Notes: generated by a model not told the origin, from the sequence alone. Positions 7,619 through 16,825 are shown, counted from the stretch's first letter. The stretch is 64,000 bases of DNA from Cohnella thailandensis (GCF_014212135.1 NZ_JACJVQ010000007.1:62001-126000); one strand, 5' to 3'. Made by a program: numbers and translations.

Positions 7619-8545
7619 CTAGAACAGCTTCGAATCGTTGTCGACCCGCCGGACCGTCCAATTGAAGAACAGAATGGCGATCAGCCCCATGACCGATTGG
7701 AACAAGGCGACGGCCGCGGCATTGCTGTAGCTGTTCATGTTCGTGGACCGCAAGGAACGGTACGTATAGGTGTCGATGACGTCCGTGGAATCGAAGAGCA
7801 GCGAGTTGTCCCCGATGATGCCGTAGATCAACCCGAAATCCCCGTAGAAAATGCGTCCGAGCGCAAGCAGCGTCAGCATGATGATCGTCGGCCTGAGCAG
7901 CGGCAGCGTGATGTGCCAGATCTGCTGCCACCGCTTGGCCCCGTCGATTCTAGCGCTCTCGTAATACTCCTCGGAGAACCCCGTCAAGGTGGCCAGATAG
8001 ATGATCGATCCCCACCCCGCTCCTTTCCAGACGAAGATAATCGTCAGCAGCCAAGGCCAAACGTCCGGCGTTTGGAACCACGAGACCGTCGGCAGCCCGA
8101 ACTCCTTCAACATAAGATTGATCGTGCCGTCCTGGCCGTTAAAGAAGTTGATGACGATCAGGTTCACGACGACGATGGAGATGAAGTGCGGCAGGATGAC
8201 GAGCGATTGCGAGACCTTCTTGAATAAAGAATGACGGATTTCGTTCAGCAGCAGCGCGATGCATAAGGAGCTGGCCGTACCCGCAACGATGAACAGGAGA
8301 TTCAAGTAAATCGTGTTAAGCGTCACCCCCAGCCAGTCCGGGCCGGCGAAGAAGAACTTGAGATTGTCGAGACCGACCCATTCGCTTCCCCAGAGCCCTT
8401 TGACCGGGATAAACCGCTTGAAGGCGAGGAGATGGGCGGACATCGGCACGTAGGAGAAAATAAACACGTAGACAACGACGGGAAGCGTCATTGCGTAAAG
8501 CCATTTGTTCTTCCCAAGCTCCTTCAGAATGCTCATCCCGATCAA
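7619..8545 (-). CDS. Sugar ABC importer permease, LplB/MalF-like
   Basis: 308 residues with six predicted spans and the EAA loop YESARIDGAKRW. Two starts are possible. TTG at 8545 overlaps the upstream stop as TTGA, fitting translational coupling, but has GGGGAG only 3 nt away. ATG at 8536 lies 12 nt from the same site. LplB-like hallmarks include the VGLDNLKFFF segment near the N-terminus. It works with the neighbouring LplC-like permease and the lipoprotein encoded just upstream. No ATPase gene is present, so a shared MsmX-type ATPase from elsewhere is likely. Confidence 0.88.
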   Translation of the reverse strand: MIGMSILKELGKNKWLYAMTLPVVVYVFIFSYVPMSAHLLAFKRFIPVKGLWGSEWVGLDNLKFFFAGPDWLGVTLNTIYLNLLFIVAGTASSLCIALLLNEIRHSLFKKVSQSLVILPHFISIVVVNLIVINFFNGQDGTINLMLKEFGLPTVSWFQTPDVWPWLLTIIFVWKGAGWGSIIYLATLTGFSEEYYESARIDGAKRWQQIWHITLPLLRPTIIMLTLLALGRIFYGDFGLIYGIIGDNSLLFDSTDVIDTYTYRSLRSTNMNSYSNAAAVALFQSVMGLIAILFFNWTVRRVDNDSKLF

Positions 8546-10059
8546 GCTCTCCCCAGGAATTCGTCCAGCTGCTTCTGATATTCCGCCTGGACTTTCTTTA
8601 CGTTGTCGTAGGCCTTCTCCTTAAACACGGCCAAGCCTTCGTTCGGCTCCGCCAGCCCCATCACGATCGGGTTGTAGAACTCCGTGCCCGCGTTGTTCAA
8701 GTTCGCGATCTCATTCGCGACCGGGCTCGGATCGAACGTGAAGCCCGCCAGAATATCCTTCGTGAAGTTGCTCGAATCCCTCTGCCACTTGTTCAGCGCG
8801 ATGACCTCCTCGGGCAGGCTGGCGTCGATGCGGTCCAGCTTCGGATTCCAGCCCCAGGCGAACGGAACGCCCGCATACGGGTTCTCGCTGATCGGCTTAT
8901 AAAGGCCTTCGCCCGCGTCCTCCCAGTTCTTGCCCTCGATTCCGTAGGCGAGAAGATCGTAATTCTCTTTCCGGTTCAGCCAATTAAGGAATTGAACCGC
9001 TCGATCCTTGTTTTTGCTGACGACCGGAACGGCGATAAAATTGCCGGCTTTGTAAGTTGAGCTCAGCTTCAAGCTTGGATCGTACAGGGAGAACGCTTCC
9101 GCGGAAGCTCCTGGAACCGACTTCTCAAGCGCGGTACGGGTGCTCAGGTTAATGCCGAAGTCGTTGAACGTGGAGACGGCGGCTTTGCCTTTGGCGAACT
9201 CGGTATTTTTCAGCGTAAGGGCATCCTTGGCGAGGACACCATCTTGGTACAGCTTGTGATTCTGCTCGAAATTTTGCAGGATCAGGGGATCCATATCGTC
9301 GAAAATGTTGTACACCTTGCCGTCGTTCCCTTTGGTGTACAGCCCGGGATAGTTCAGGACGGCCGCCAGGTTGGCTTTCGGATCGAGCATGCCGGCGAGA
9401 CGCAGGCCGATATGCTCGGTCCCGTTGGGAATGTAAGGCGTGATGTCGGGCGCCTTCTCCTTCACCAGATACATGAAGTCGATCAGCTCTTGATAGCTCT
9501 TGATCGGCTGGACGCCGAGCTTCTCCCGGATATCCTTGCGAATGACGAACGTCCAGGGGCGGATGAAATTGACCTCGAGCGGAACCGCGTACAGGCTGCC
9601 GTTTACTTTGTTGGCTTCCATTAGCTCCGTCGAGCGGTTCGCCTTGATGTCCGGCCCGAATTTCTCGATCCGCTCATCCAGCGGTTCATAAAGGCCGGCG
9701 GCAATATTCTGCACCGGGTTGTTGTCCCAGATCAGATCGTAGTCTTCCGCGGACGACAGGGCGACCTGGCGCTTCTGCTGCACGTCCGACCATGGGATAA
9801 ACACGACGTTCAGCTTCACGTTGAGCGAATCCGCCAGACGGTTCTCCATCTCCTTCTTCACTTCGTCCCAGTTCGCCGGCGGATCTCCGGGGAATAGGAT
9901 CTTAAGCGTGACCGGATTCGGCTTCCCGTTCCCGTCGGCCTGCGGCGATTCGCCGGACGCGGACGGCCCGTTGCCGTTCGAGCTGCAGGCAGCCAGCATT
10001 CCCGCAAGCATAAGCGTTACGACCATGGACGCAAGACCTCTTCTGCTTCTTCCCTTCAT
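8542..10059 (-). CDS. Extracellular sugar-binding lipoprotein (LplA-like)
   Basis: Substrate receptor of the importer, about 505 residues. ATG at 10059 is chosen because AGGAGG lies 9 nt upstream. An ATG two codons earlier is too close to it. The signal sequence ends in a lipobox LAAC with C25 as the lipidation site, followed by a Ser/Gly/Asn-rich linker. The mature part has the type 1 solute-binding fold with the KDIREKLG and VFKEKAYDNV segments often seen in LplA-like proteins. The stop overlaps the next gene. Given the downstream enzymes, the ligand is probably an oligosaccharide containing uronic acid (inference). Confidence 0.9.
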   Translation of the reverse strand: MKGRSRRGLASMVVTLMLAGMLAACSSNGNGPSASGESPQADGNGKPNPVTLKILFPGDPPANWDEVKKEMENRLADSLNVKLNVVFIPWSDVQQKRQVALSSAEDYDLIWDNNPVQNIAAGLYEPLDERIEKFGPDIKANRSTELMEANKVNGSLYAVPLEVNFIRPWTFVIRKDIREKLGVQPIKSYQELIDFMYLVKEKAPDITPYIPNGTEHIGLRLAGMLDPKANLAAVLNYPGLYTKGNDGKVYNIFDDMDPLILQNFEQNHKLYQDGVLAKDALTLKNTEFAKGKAAVSTFNDFGINLSTRTALEKSVPGASAEAFSLYDPSLKLSSTYKAGNFIAVPVVSKNKDRAVQFLNWLNRKENYDLLAYGIEGKNWEDAGEGLYKPISENPYAGVPFAWGWNPKLDRIDASLPEEVIALNKWQRDSSNFTKDILAGFTFDPSPVANEIANLNNAGTEFYNPIVMGLAEPNEGLAVFKEKAYDNVKKVQAEYQKQLDEFLGRA

Positions 10060-10233
10060 TCGCATACCCCTCCTGTTCGATCCCCGGGCGGCGGCCGGAT
10101 GCGGCCCGGCATTCCGATTCGGTATGAGCATACTTGCGTCGCCCCCGTTCCGTACAGTCCGGGATCTACCGATCGGTTCGGATGTTACCGATGGGGCCGG
10201 TATTCGTTTTCCCGCCGTCCGAAGTACGGATTT

Positions 10234-12507
10234 CTACGCTTTGGCCTGCGCATTCTCGGAGCGGTATTGGTTCGGCGTCATCCCGGTTGCCCGTTTGAAC
10301 AGCGAATAGAAGGTGCTCTTGGTTTGAAAACCGGACTGTTCGGTTATATCGGCGACGGTCAAGTCGGTCGTCGTCAGCAGCTTGATCGCGTACTCGATCC
10401 GTTGGCCCGTTATATAATCGGATAAGGAGCACTGGAAGCGCTCCTTGAAGATCTGCCGGGCGTAATTCACGGAGACGGCCACGTGCGCGGCGATATCGTC
10501 CACGGACAGCATCGGGTTGTGAAGATGGTTGCGCACGTATTCGATCATCTCGGCGGCGACCTCGTCCTTGCGGCTTGCGGCACTCTTCCTGCGGTGACGG
10601 TCCATGATCTGCAGCAGCTCCCCGTAAAGCCAGGAGTTCACCTCTCCTATCGTCGCGAACCGGTCCAGGAAGGCATGAATGCTACTCATCCCGCGGAACG
10701 CCTTATCGTCCTTGAAGCTTTTCATAATCGAATAAATCAGGTGCGTCAGCTGCAGCTTGCACTCCTCATAGCTTAGCGACTGCATCTGCAGGGCAAGCCG
10801 GTCCAGGCCGTTCTTCAGAGCCTCTTCGTTCTTAAGGTGAACGGCATAAAGAATCTGCTTCATCAGCTTCTCGTCCGGCTCGCTGTCCTCGTCCAGCCGG
10901 TGCTTCTCCAGATCCTCGGCGGTAAAGATCCGATTCTCGTCATGAATAAAGCCGATCAGCGTCAGCTCGTACATCCGGGAATAAACGGCATGCATATTAT
11001 CCTCCGCAGGAATCGCGGAGCTGACGGCCGCTTGCAGGTCCAGCTTCAGCCACCTTCCGATCTGGGCTCTCGCCTCTCCCAACGCTTCGATGACCCGCGC
11101 CGCCTCATCCTCGGACGCGGACGAGACGATCAGCGCCGCGAGATGGTCGGAGCCGAAGTCGACGGTCTCCGCGTCGAAGCCGCGATTCGCGAGCACTTCG
11201 ACCGTAATGTTGCCGAGCGCATAGCGGAGCAGCTGCCGGGAAGCGAAGTCGTAGTTCTCCTTGAATCGGCCGTAGGATTCCAGACGGATGACCGCTATGC
11301 GGAGGAAGCCCGTCCGAAGAAGGCTCGTTTCCTTGCCGATAAAGGCTTTGACGGTGCCGGATGCCTGAGGATTAAGAATCCATTGACGCATAAAATCCTC
11401 TTTGACCAGCGCTTGGCTGCTCTTGATCGACCTATCCAACCGATCGACCTGATCGGCCAATAGATCGAAGCCGGAGTGAATCCACTCCAAGTCGCTGCTG
11501 GCATGGGCCGTCTCCGCCATCGGATGCTTCTTGCCGAGTCTCCTCTGCACTTGCAGAGCCAAGTCGCTTACGGGCTTTAAGCTGCGATAGGATTGCCAGA
11601 ACAAGAACATCAGAAGGGCGAGCAGCAAGGCGATCGAGGAACCGATGATTTCCGTCCGGATCTTCGTGATCTTCGTTTGCCACAGGGAGATCGGCGACAG
11701 ATGATAAACCATCCATCCCTCGATAGGAAGCTGCGCCGTTTGAACGGACCACGTCTCGCGGCCGGATTCCCATCTCCAGCTCTTCTCCGCCGTCTTCTTC
11801 TCCGATTCCATGAACGCCGTCGTTAGCCCCGCATCCGAATTCCCCAGCAGAAACTCCTTATTGGGGCCTTGAACAATGATTTTGTTCTGGTCCTCCGCCG
11901 ATATTTGCAGCATGTGCTCGTTAAGGAGCGGCTTGTCGAAGAGGATCGCGACGAATCCGCTGTAATTCTGATGGAGCCCGGCCGCCGGAACGACAAGCGC
12001 CAGGTGCGACTCTCCCTTGGCCTCATGGTCGGCAAACTGCAGATAAGGCGTTTTCTGATTTCGAATGCGGTCCAGCAACGGTTGATCTTCGAAATCCCGC
12101 ATCGTATAAATGCTGGAGTCCGACGCGTAGATTTGGCCGAGCTGGAAGTTGATCAAATAAATGCCGTCGATAAAAGGCTCGCTGCTTGTAAATTCCCTCA
12201 CGCTCGCGGCCGCTTTATTCAGGGCAAGAGGGGATTCGTCCCGGTCGTTCATGTTGATCCATAGCCCGATATTCTCATCCGAATAAATTCTCAAAGCGAA
12301 CTGGCGCAGCTTCTGCAGGGTGAATTCCGAGGTCTGCACGACCTGGTTCAGCTTCTCTTCGTTCGCCTTATGGATTTCGTTCATCGCGTTACGGGCGAAC
12401 TGCTGGCTGAGCAGCAGCGTAAACGTCATGGTCAGCAAGCTGACGGCGACGCAGGAATAGAGAAAAACGGCGGAATACATCCTCTTCGGCTTGATCCGGC
12501 TCCACAT
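10234..12507 (-). CDS. Membrane-anchored AraC-family regulator
   Basis: 757 residues. One membrane span lies near residues 10-32 and a second near 285-308, enclosing an extracellular sensor region of the Cache type. A cytosolic linker is followed by a C-terminal double helix-turn-helix (about 655-757) that ends in GFQTKSTFYSLFKRATGMTPNQYR. Such one-component regulators in Paenibacillaceae sit beside sugar importers and activate them. It precedes the binding-protein gene by 174 bp without a clear terminator between them. GGGGGGAAG precedes the ATG. A direct-repeat element in the divergent intergenic region may be its operator. Confidence 0.88.
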   Translation of the reverse strand: MWSRIKPKRMYSAVFLYSCVAVSLLTMTFTLLLSQQFARNAMNEIHKANEEKLNQVVQTSEFTLQKLRQFALRIYSDENIGLWINMNDRDESPLALNKAAASVREFTSSEPFIDGIYLINFQLGQIYASDSSIYTMRDFEDQPLLDRIRNQKTPYLQFADHEAKGESHLALVVPAAGLHQNYSGFVAILFDKPLLNEHMLQISAEDQNKIIVQGPNKEFLLGNSDAGLTTAFMESEKKTAEKSWRWESGRETWSVQTAQLPIEGWMVYHLSPISLWQTKITKIRTEIIGSSIALLLALLMFLFWQSYRSLKPVSDLALQVQRRLGKKHPMAETAHASSDLEWIHSGFDLLADQVDRLDRSIKSSQALVKEDFMRQWILNPQASGTVKAFIGKETSLLRTGFLRIAVIRLESYGRFKENYDFASRQLLRYALGNITVEVLANRGFDAETVDFGSDHLAALIVSSASEDEAARVIEALGEARAQIGRWLKLDLQAAVSSAIPAEDNMHAVYSRMYELTLIGFIHDENRIFTAEDLEKHRLDEDSEPDEKLMKQILYAVHLKNEEALKNGLDRLALQMQSLSYEECKLQLTHLIYSIMKSFKDDKAFRGMSSIHAFLDRFATIGEVNSWLYGELLQIMDRHRRKSAASRKDEVAAEMIEYVRNHLHNPMLSVDDIAAHVAVSVNYARQIFKERFQCSLSDYITGQRIEYAIKLLTTTDLTVADITEQSGFQTKSTFYSLFKRATGMTPNQYRSENAQAKA

Positions 12508-12553
12508 CGGCTTCCCCCCTCTCTCCTACTATATTTCCGAAGGGAAAACGATA

Positions 12554-12589
12554 GGATAGCTTGTTTGATCCTTGTTTGAACCGCTATCC
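12554..12589. promoter_or_regulatory. Candidate AraC-type operator
   Basis: CTTGTTTGA occurs twice (12560-12568 and 12571-12579), 11 bp or one helical turn apart. The pair is framed by the inverted repeat GGATAGC (12554-12560) and GCTATCC (12583-12589). It lies between the divergent AraC regulator and isomerase genes. Direct half-sites in helical phase are typical of AraC proteins. Confidence 0.45.
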
Positions 12590-12608
12590 GGATCCGCGTG
12601 TAATCCTG

Positions 12609-12614
12609 TATAAT
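12609..12614 (+). promoter_or_regulatory. -10 box upstream of the isomerase gene
   Basis: A perfect TATAAT lies 52 bp before the ATG at 12666. No good -35 is present at 17 bp, which fits a promoter that needs an activator bound to the repeat element just upstream. Confidence 0.5.
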
Positions 12615-12665
12615 TTAGGAAAACGCGCTGGAGCTAACCATCTTATATTCCGGAGGGATAATCTC

Positions 12666-13499
12666 ATGTCTTACTTGTCTGTCAGCACCTGGAGCCTGCA
12701 CCGACTGCTCGGTCCATTACGCTGGACCGTCTGGAATTCGGCCTCCGGTACGCATGAGACGCAGGTTCAAGAGCAGCCACTCGTTCATGAGCTGCTTGAG
12801 CTGCCCGCGGAGGCCGCAAAGCGAGGATTTGCGGCGGTCGAGATTTGCCACTTTCACTTTCCTTCGACGGAGGCAGCGTATTTGGCCCGATTGCGAGGAG
12901 CGTTTGCCGCGGCCGGCGTCTCGCTGGATACGCTGCTGCTCGACTACGGAGACCTGACATCGACGGACGGGCGCCGCGCCATGGCGGATCTCGAGTTTGC
13001 GAAGCGGTGGATCGATGTCGCCGCCGCTTGCGGCGCCAAACGGATCCGCATCATCGCCGGGGAGGCGCCGCCGACGGACGAGGATGCCATCCGACGTTCC
13101 GCGTCGGCACTCGGCGAGCTTGCCTCTTATGGGGACGACCGCAACGTGCGCGTCGTCACCGAGAATTTCAAGGCGCTCACCTCGACCGGCTCCAGCTCCC
13201 TCCGGCTGCTGGAGCGGACCGGCGAGGAAGTCGGCTTCATCACCGATTTCGGCAACTACGCGGGAGAGAAGAAGTACGAGGACATCGCCCTATTGTCGCC
13301 GCGCAGCGTATCCGTGCACGCCAAGGCCAATTATGACGAGGCGGGGCTTCCCGAGGAGGAGGAATTCCGGCGCTGCCTGGACGCTTCGCGAAGGTCGGGA
13401 TTCGACGGCGCGTACGTGCTCATCTACGACGGCCCGGGCGACATGTGGGAAGGTCTGGAGAGAGTCAGGCGAATCGTCGAGCCGTACGTAAATACGTAG
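12666..13499 (+). CDS. Sugar phosphate isomerase/epimerase-like TIM barrel protein
   Basis: 277 residues; start ATG chosen because GGAGGGAT precedes it at good spacing. The fold is the xylose-isomerase-like / AP endonuclease 2 barrel. Candidate metal ligands are the Glu of VVTENF, the Asp of FITDFGNY, the His of SVHAKANYD and an acidic residue in LIYDGPGD. Members isomerise or epimerise sugars, keto-sugars or inositols in the cytosol. It is transcribed away from the lyase/GH105 locus and may process the released monosaccharide. The substrate is unknown. Confidence 0.72.
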   Translation: MSYLSVSTWSLHRLLGPLRWTVWNSASGTHETQVQEQPLVHELLELPAEAAKRGFAAVEICHFHFPSTEAAYLARLRGAFAAAGVSLDTLLLDYGDLTSTDGRRAMADLEFAKRWIDVAAACGAKRIRIIAGEAPPTDEDAIRRSASALGELASYGDDRNVRVVTENFKALTSTGSSSLRLLERTGEEVGFITDFGNYAGEKKYEDIALLSPRSVSVHAKANYDEAGLPEEEEFRRCLDASRRSGFDGAYVLIYDGPGDMWEGLERVRRIVEPYVNT

Positions 13500-13510
13500 A
13501 ATAAATCAAA

Positions 13511-13542
13511 CGACGGCGGCCGATGTTGGTCGGCCGCCGTCG
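13511..13542. terminator. 13-bp perfect hairpin between converging genes
   Basis: CGACGGCGGCCGA pairs with TCGGCCGCCGTCG around a 6-nt loop. On the minus strand TTTGATTTATT follows, giving a plausible terminator for the azoreductase. On the plus strand no T run follows. Confidence 0.55.
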
Positions 13543-13562
13543 GAAACCTCGTTCTCACGCCA

Positions 13563-14198
13563 TTAATAATCGTTAAAATCATAAGCCGCAGCCTCTGCTT
13601 CTTGGAAAGCCTTGCCCAATACTTCCTCTCTGCTTAAGGAATGATTCCCTTGCGCACGGATGATTTGATAGTCGACTCCCATAAAGTTGAACATCGATTT
13701 TAGATATTGGTGGGAGAACTCGACTTCCGAGTACCAATCCTGGTTCGTATAGATTCCGTCGCTCGCTTGAATGACAAGCAATTTCCTCCCGTCGTTCAGC
13801 AGACCGACCGATCCCTTGTCCGTATAGGCGAAAGTCTCTTTAGCGATCAGAATGTTATCGATGTAATCTTTCAGCTTGGACGGAACGTTAAAGTTATGAA
13901 GCGGCATGGCGATGACGTATCTTTTCGCCTTTTTAAATTGCCGCATCAGTTCCGACATTCGGGAGTCGAGCGTTCGTTCTTCTTCCGTTAAGCGTTCCTC
14001 TCTCCTCTTTTTTTCCTGCAGGCTTAAAAAGGTACGGTCAATGCAAGGGATGTATTCCCGATATAAATCGATTTGTTCGACGGACGATTCCGGGTGCCTT
14101 CTTTTATAGGCTTCCAGAAAATGACGAAGCACTTGCAAACTGACGGACGTATCGGAATCCCATTTGGGATGCGCATTAATAACGAGCAGGTTCTCCAT
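13563..14198 (-). CDS. azoR: FMN-dependent NADH-azoreductase (flavodoxin-like fold)
   Basis: A cytosolic quinone/azo-compound reductase of 211 residues, the usual AzoR length. VINAHP near the N-terminus starts the FMN-phosphate loop. MPLHNFNVPSKLKDYIDN (residues about 97-114) is the family signature at the flavin and dimer interface. ATG at 14198 has a GGGAGAG site. Such enzymes usually act in quinone or electrophile stress. No regulator gene is adjacent. Confidence 0.88.
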   Translation of the reverse strand: MENLLVINAHPKWDSDTSVSLQVLRHFLEAYKRRHPESSVEQIDLYREYIPCIDRTFLSLQEKKRREERLTEEERTLDSRMSELMRQFKKAKRYVIAMPLHNFNVPSKLKDYIDNILIAKETFAYTDKGSVGLLNDGRKLLVIQASDGIYTNQDWYSEVEFSHQYLKSMFNFMGVDYQIIRAQGNHSLSREEVLGKAFQEAEAAAYDFNDY

Positions 14199-14352
14199 CT
14201 TCGATCTCTCCCTTATCCTTCATTTTGTTTCCTATAGGAAGACAACGAGCGGAACTATTTTGTGACAACCTTTCGCTTCAACCTCGCGAGAAAAGGGGAA
14301 TTGGCGCAGAGATCCGATTGCCGGGTAACGACGATCATTCACGATGACCTCA

Positions 14353-14475
14353 TTCGAGACGATCTCCGCACTCTTCAACTCTGCTTGCAAGCCGAGATAG
14401 TCACATTCGATACTATCTCCGCGCCCTCGCCGCTCTATGCAGTCCGAGATAGGCTCATCCGAGACGATCCGCAAC
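14353..14475. repeat. Degenerate 52-53-bp tandem repeat in a gene-free stretch
   Basis: The interval 14199-14560 has no credible gene. Within it, units start at 14353 (TTCGAGACGATCTCCGC), 14406 (TTCGATACTATCTCCGC) and 14458 (TCCGAGACGATCCGC, truncated). Each full unit ends in CCGAGATAG plus CAT, so the period is 53 then 52 bp. GAGATAGT and ACTATCTC form an 8-bp hairpin across the first junction. It resembles a dispersed intergenic repeat rather than an operator array. Confidence 0.7.
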
Positions 14476-14518
14476 TTCAAGGGCGCCAATTGTATGTAAG
14501 CTGATTTCTTAAAAGCCT

Positions 14519-14544
14519 CAAGCCGGCGGAAGTCCGCCGGCTTG
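14519..14544 (-). terminator. Terminator of the aldo/keto reductase gene
   Basis: CAAGCCGGCGG pairs with CCGCCGGCTTG around a 4-nt loop. On the minus strand AGGCTTTT follows, 17 bp past the stop. Confidence 0.6.
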
Positions 14545-14560
14545 ATTAATAGTTCAATGT

Positions 14561-15541
14561 TTAAAGAGCGCCGACGACCCGATGAGGAACATAGGGCTCT
14601 TCCAGCGAAGCGATCTCTTCCCGCGTCAATGTAACCGCAACGGAACCTGCCGCTTCTTCCAATTGGCCGATACTCGTCGCGCCGATAATGGGAGCCGTTA
14701 CCGGTTCCTTCTGCAGCAGCCAGGCAAGAGCGATTTGCGCGCGGGGAACGCCTCGTTGCTCCGCGATCGCCGTAACCCGGTCCGCAACCGACCGATCGAT
14801 TTCTTCCGTGGAGCCGTACTTCATTTTCTGGGCCTGATCGGTTTCGGATCGGCGCGTCGTCACGGTCCAATCGCGCGCCAGACGGCCGGAAGCTAGCGGA
14901 CTGTAAGGAATGACGCCGATCTTCTCCTCCTTGCACAGCGGCATCATCTCCCGTTCCTCTTCGCGATAGATGAGGTTAAGGTGATTCTGCATGGAGACGA
15001 AGCGGGTCCACCCGTTCTTCTCGGCCGCGTGCAGCGCCTTCTGGAACTGCCACGCGTACATGGCGGAAGCGCCGATGTATCTGGCTTTGCCCGCCTTCAC
15101 GACGTCGTGCAAGGCTTCCATCGTTTCTTCGATCGGCGTACCGTAGTCCCATCGGTGGATCTGATAGAGATCGACGTAATCCGTACCTAATCTCTTCAGG
15201 CTGTTATCGATTTCGCTCAGGATGGCCTTGCGCGATAGACCGGCCCCGTTCGGCCCTTCCTGCATGCGGAAGAACACCTTCGTCGCGATGACGACTTCCT
15301 CCCGGCGGGCATAATCCTTCAACGCGCGGCCGACGAATTCCTCGCTCGTTCCGGCCGAATAAACATTCGCCGTATCGAAGAAGTTAATCCCGAGCTCCAG
15401 AGCCCTCTTGATGATCGGACGGCTCTTCTCTTCGTTCAGGACCCACGGATGGGTCCACTTCTCCGCCACGCCGAAGCTCATGCAGCCGAGACAAATCCGG
15501 GACACGTCCAGACCGGTATTCCCAAGCTTCGCATATTCCAT
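14561..15541 (-). CDS. Aldo/keto reductase
   Basis: An NADPH-dependent carbonyl reductase of 326 residues. The ATG at 15541 follows GAGGGAAACGA. The catalytic tetrad is complete: D56 and Y61 in FFDTANVYSAG, K88 in VVIATK and H129 in LYQIHRWD. The C-terminal block PIIGATSIGQLEEA contacts the cofactor. It resembles the YrpG/YcsN group. The substrate is unknown. It is probably a single-gene unit, as a terminator follows. Confidence 0.9.
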   Translation of the reverse strand: MEYAKLGNTGLDVSRICLGCMSFGVAEKWTHPWVLNEEKSRPIIKRALELGINFFDTANVYSAGTSEEFVGRALKDYARREEVVIATKVFFRMQEGPNGAGLSRKAILSEIDNSLKRLGTDYVDLYQIHRWDYGTPIEETMEALHDVVKAGKARYIGASAMYAWQFQKALHAAEKNGWTRFVSMQNHLNLIYREEEREMMPLCKEEKIGVIPYSPLASGRLARDWTVTTRRSETDQAQKMKYGSTEEIDRSVADRVTAIAEQRGVPRAQIALAWLLQKEPVTAPIIGATSIGQLEEAAGSVAVTLTREEIASLEEPYVPHRVVGAL

Positions 15542-15609
15542 TCGTTTCCCTCGCTCTCCAAAAAAATGATATGGATAGCTAGAGTATCTCACTTCAAACT
15601 AGCTTTAAG

Positions 15610-16455
15610 TCAAGCAAAACTTACTTCAAACCGGGCGGACTCCACCCAAGCGCCGGCGGCGAAATCCCTGCCCCGGACAAGAACGCGGTCCTCGTAGACT
15701 TCGACGTAATAGCCTTGGCTGCCTTCCTTGCGTTTATCCTCGTCCGTCCATAAATAAGCGACCGAGGCCGCGTTGAACATGGCCGGAAGCCTGCCTTCTC
15801 CGTCGTAATAATTGCGGGGCGCCTCCAGCTCCCAGTGGCCGTGCCCGGTGAACAGGATCGCGTGCCGGTGCTTCGCCAAGACCGCCTTCAGCTCGCCGTC
15901 CTGCGTCACGCCGTACCACTTCTGCTCCTCCATCGATCCGGCCGTGGTATTTTTGAGCGGTTGATGGAGAAAGACGAAGGCCGGCTTGCCGGGGGATGCA
16001 TTCTCGCCAAGTTTCTTGTCCAGCCATTTAAGCTGCTCGTCCGACAGATGGCAGAAGAGCTCAAGCCCTTGCTCGGTTCCGAGGAAAATAAAGTGGTAAC
16101 CGCCGATCCAATGATCGTGATACGCGGCCGGCATCCGAGTCGCCGCCAGAAAGTTCCCGAGGCGGGAATCCCAGACGCCGAGCGCAACGTCGTGGTTGCC
16201 CGTCGTCAAATACAACGGGGGAAGCCCCCCTTTGCACCGGTCCCATATTCGTCGAAACTCTTCGTACTCCGGCGGAAAACCGTGGTCCGTCACGTCTCCG
16301 GCATGCATGATGCCGACGCTGTTCGGATCGTTCGCCGCGATATCCTTCAGAGCCTGCTCGAAATGACGGTTGTAGACATGGTCCGGATCCGCCGTGACGT
16401 GAGTATCGGTGATGACCTGGAACGTTAGGAGCGGACCTGCGCCGCTTTGATTCAT
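15610..16455 (-). CDS. Calcineurin-like metallophosphoesterase (CpdA/GpdQ type)
   Basis: 281 residues, no signal peptide. All core metal-binding motifs are present: D17-x-H19 in ITDTHV, GD at 53-54, GNHD at 86-89, and GHGHWE near residue 200. Related enzymes hydrolyse phosphodiesters such as cyclic AMP or glycerophosphodiesters, and some are monoesterases. It is the last gene of an operon with an Ugp-like importer and a HAD phosphatase. That context favours an organic phosphodiester substrate, but this is inference. AAGGAGGG precedes the ATG. Confidence 0.82.
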   Translation of the reverse strand: MNQSGAGPLLTFQVITDTHVTADPDHVYNRHFEQALKDIAANDPNSVGIMHAGDVTDHGFPPEYEEFRRIWDRCKGGLPPLYLTTGNHDVALGVWDSRLGNFLAATRMPAAYHDHWIGGYHFIFLGTEQGLELFCHLSDEQLKWLDKKLGENASPGKPAFVFLHQPLKNTTAGSMEEQKWYGVTQDGELKAVLAKHRHAILFTGHGHWELEAPRNYYDGEGRLPAMFNAASVAYLWTDEDKRKEGSQGYYVEVYEDRVLVRGRDFAAGAWVESARFEVSFA

Positions 16456-16483
16456 GACAAACCCTCCTTTGCCGAATATGGGA

Positions 16484-16825
16484 TCAATGCCCGTTCTTGC
16501 TGATATTCAAGCCGATCACGCCCACGATGATGATGCCGATCCAGAGAAGCGAGCTGAGCGGCAGTTTTTCCTGGAAAATAAAATAACCGGCCACGGCGAT
16601 CAACACGATGCCGACTCCCGACCAGATGGCGTAGACGACCGCGACCTCCATGTACCCCAGCGCAAAGTTAAGGCAGGTAAAGCTGATGCCGTAAAACAAA
16701 AACATCAGCAGCGAAGGAACGAGGCGCGTAAAGCTCTCCGACAGCTTCATCGAGATCGTTCCGGACAGTTCGAAGGCAATCGCCAAGCTTAGAAAAAGCC
16801 ACCCCATGTTTGCCGCACCTTTCAT
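16484..16825 (-). CDS. Small multidrug resistance (SMR) family transporter
   Basis: 113 residues with four predicted spans. E19 in AIAFELSGT is the essential membrane carboxylate of EmrE/QacC-type exporters, which swap cations such as quaternary amines or guanidinium for protons. The ATG at 16825 overlaps the upstream HAD stop as ATGA, giving coupled translation. A second ATG at 16807 with its own AAAGGTG is possible. It is encoded alone here, whereas many Bacillus SMR proteins are paired, so it may act as a homodimer. Its place in a phosphoester/importer operon is unusual. Confidence 0.85.
   Translation of the reverse strand: MKGAANMGWLFLSLAIAFELSGTISMKLSESFTRLVPSLLMFLFYGISFTCLNFALGYMEVAVVYAIWSGVGIVLIAVAGYFIFQEKLPLSSLLWIGIIIVGVIGLNISKNGH

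Noticed and set aside
6893..8227. A 444-codon open frame opposite the two LplBC-like permeases
   Set aside because: It spans two real genes and their junction, has no ribosome site and is rich in Arg, Gln and Glu with no domain.
14232..14936. A 234-codon minus-strand frame that crosses the tandem repeat and part of the aldo/keto reductase
   Set aside because: Its N-terminal part is the reductase read in another frame and the rest is translated repeat.
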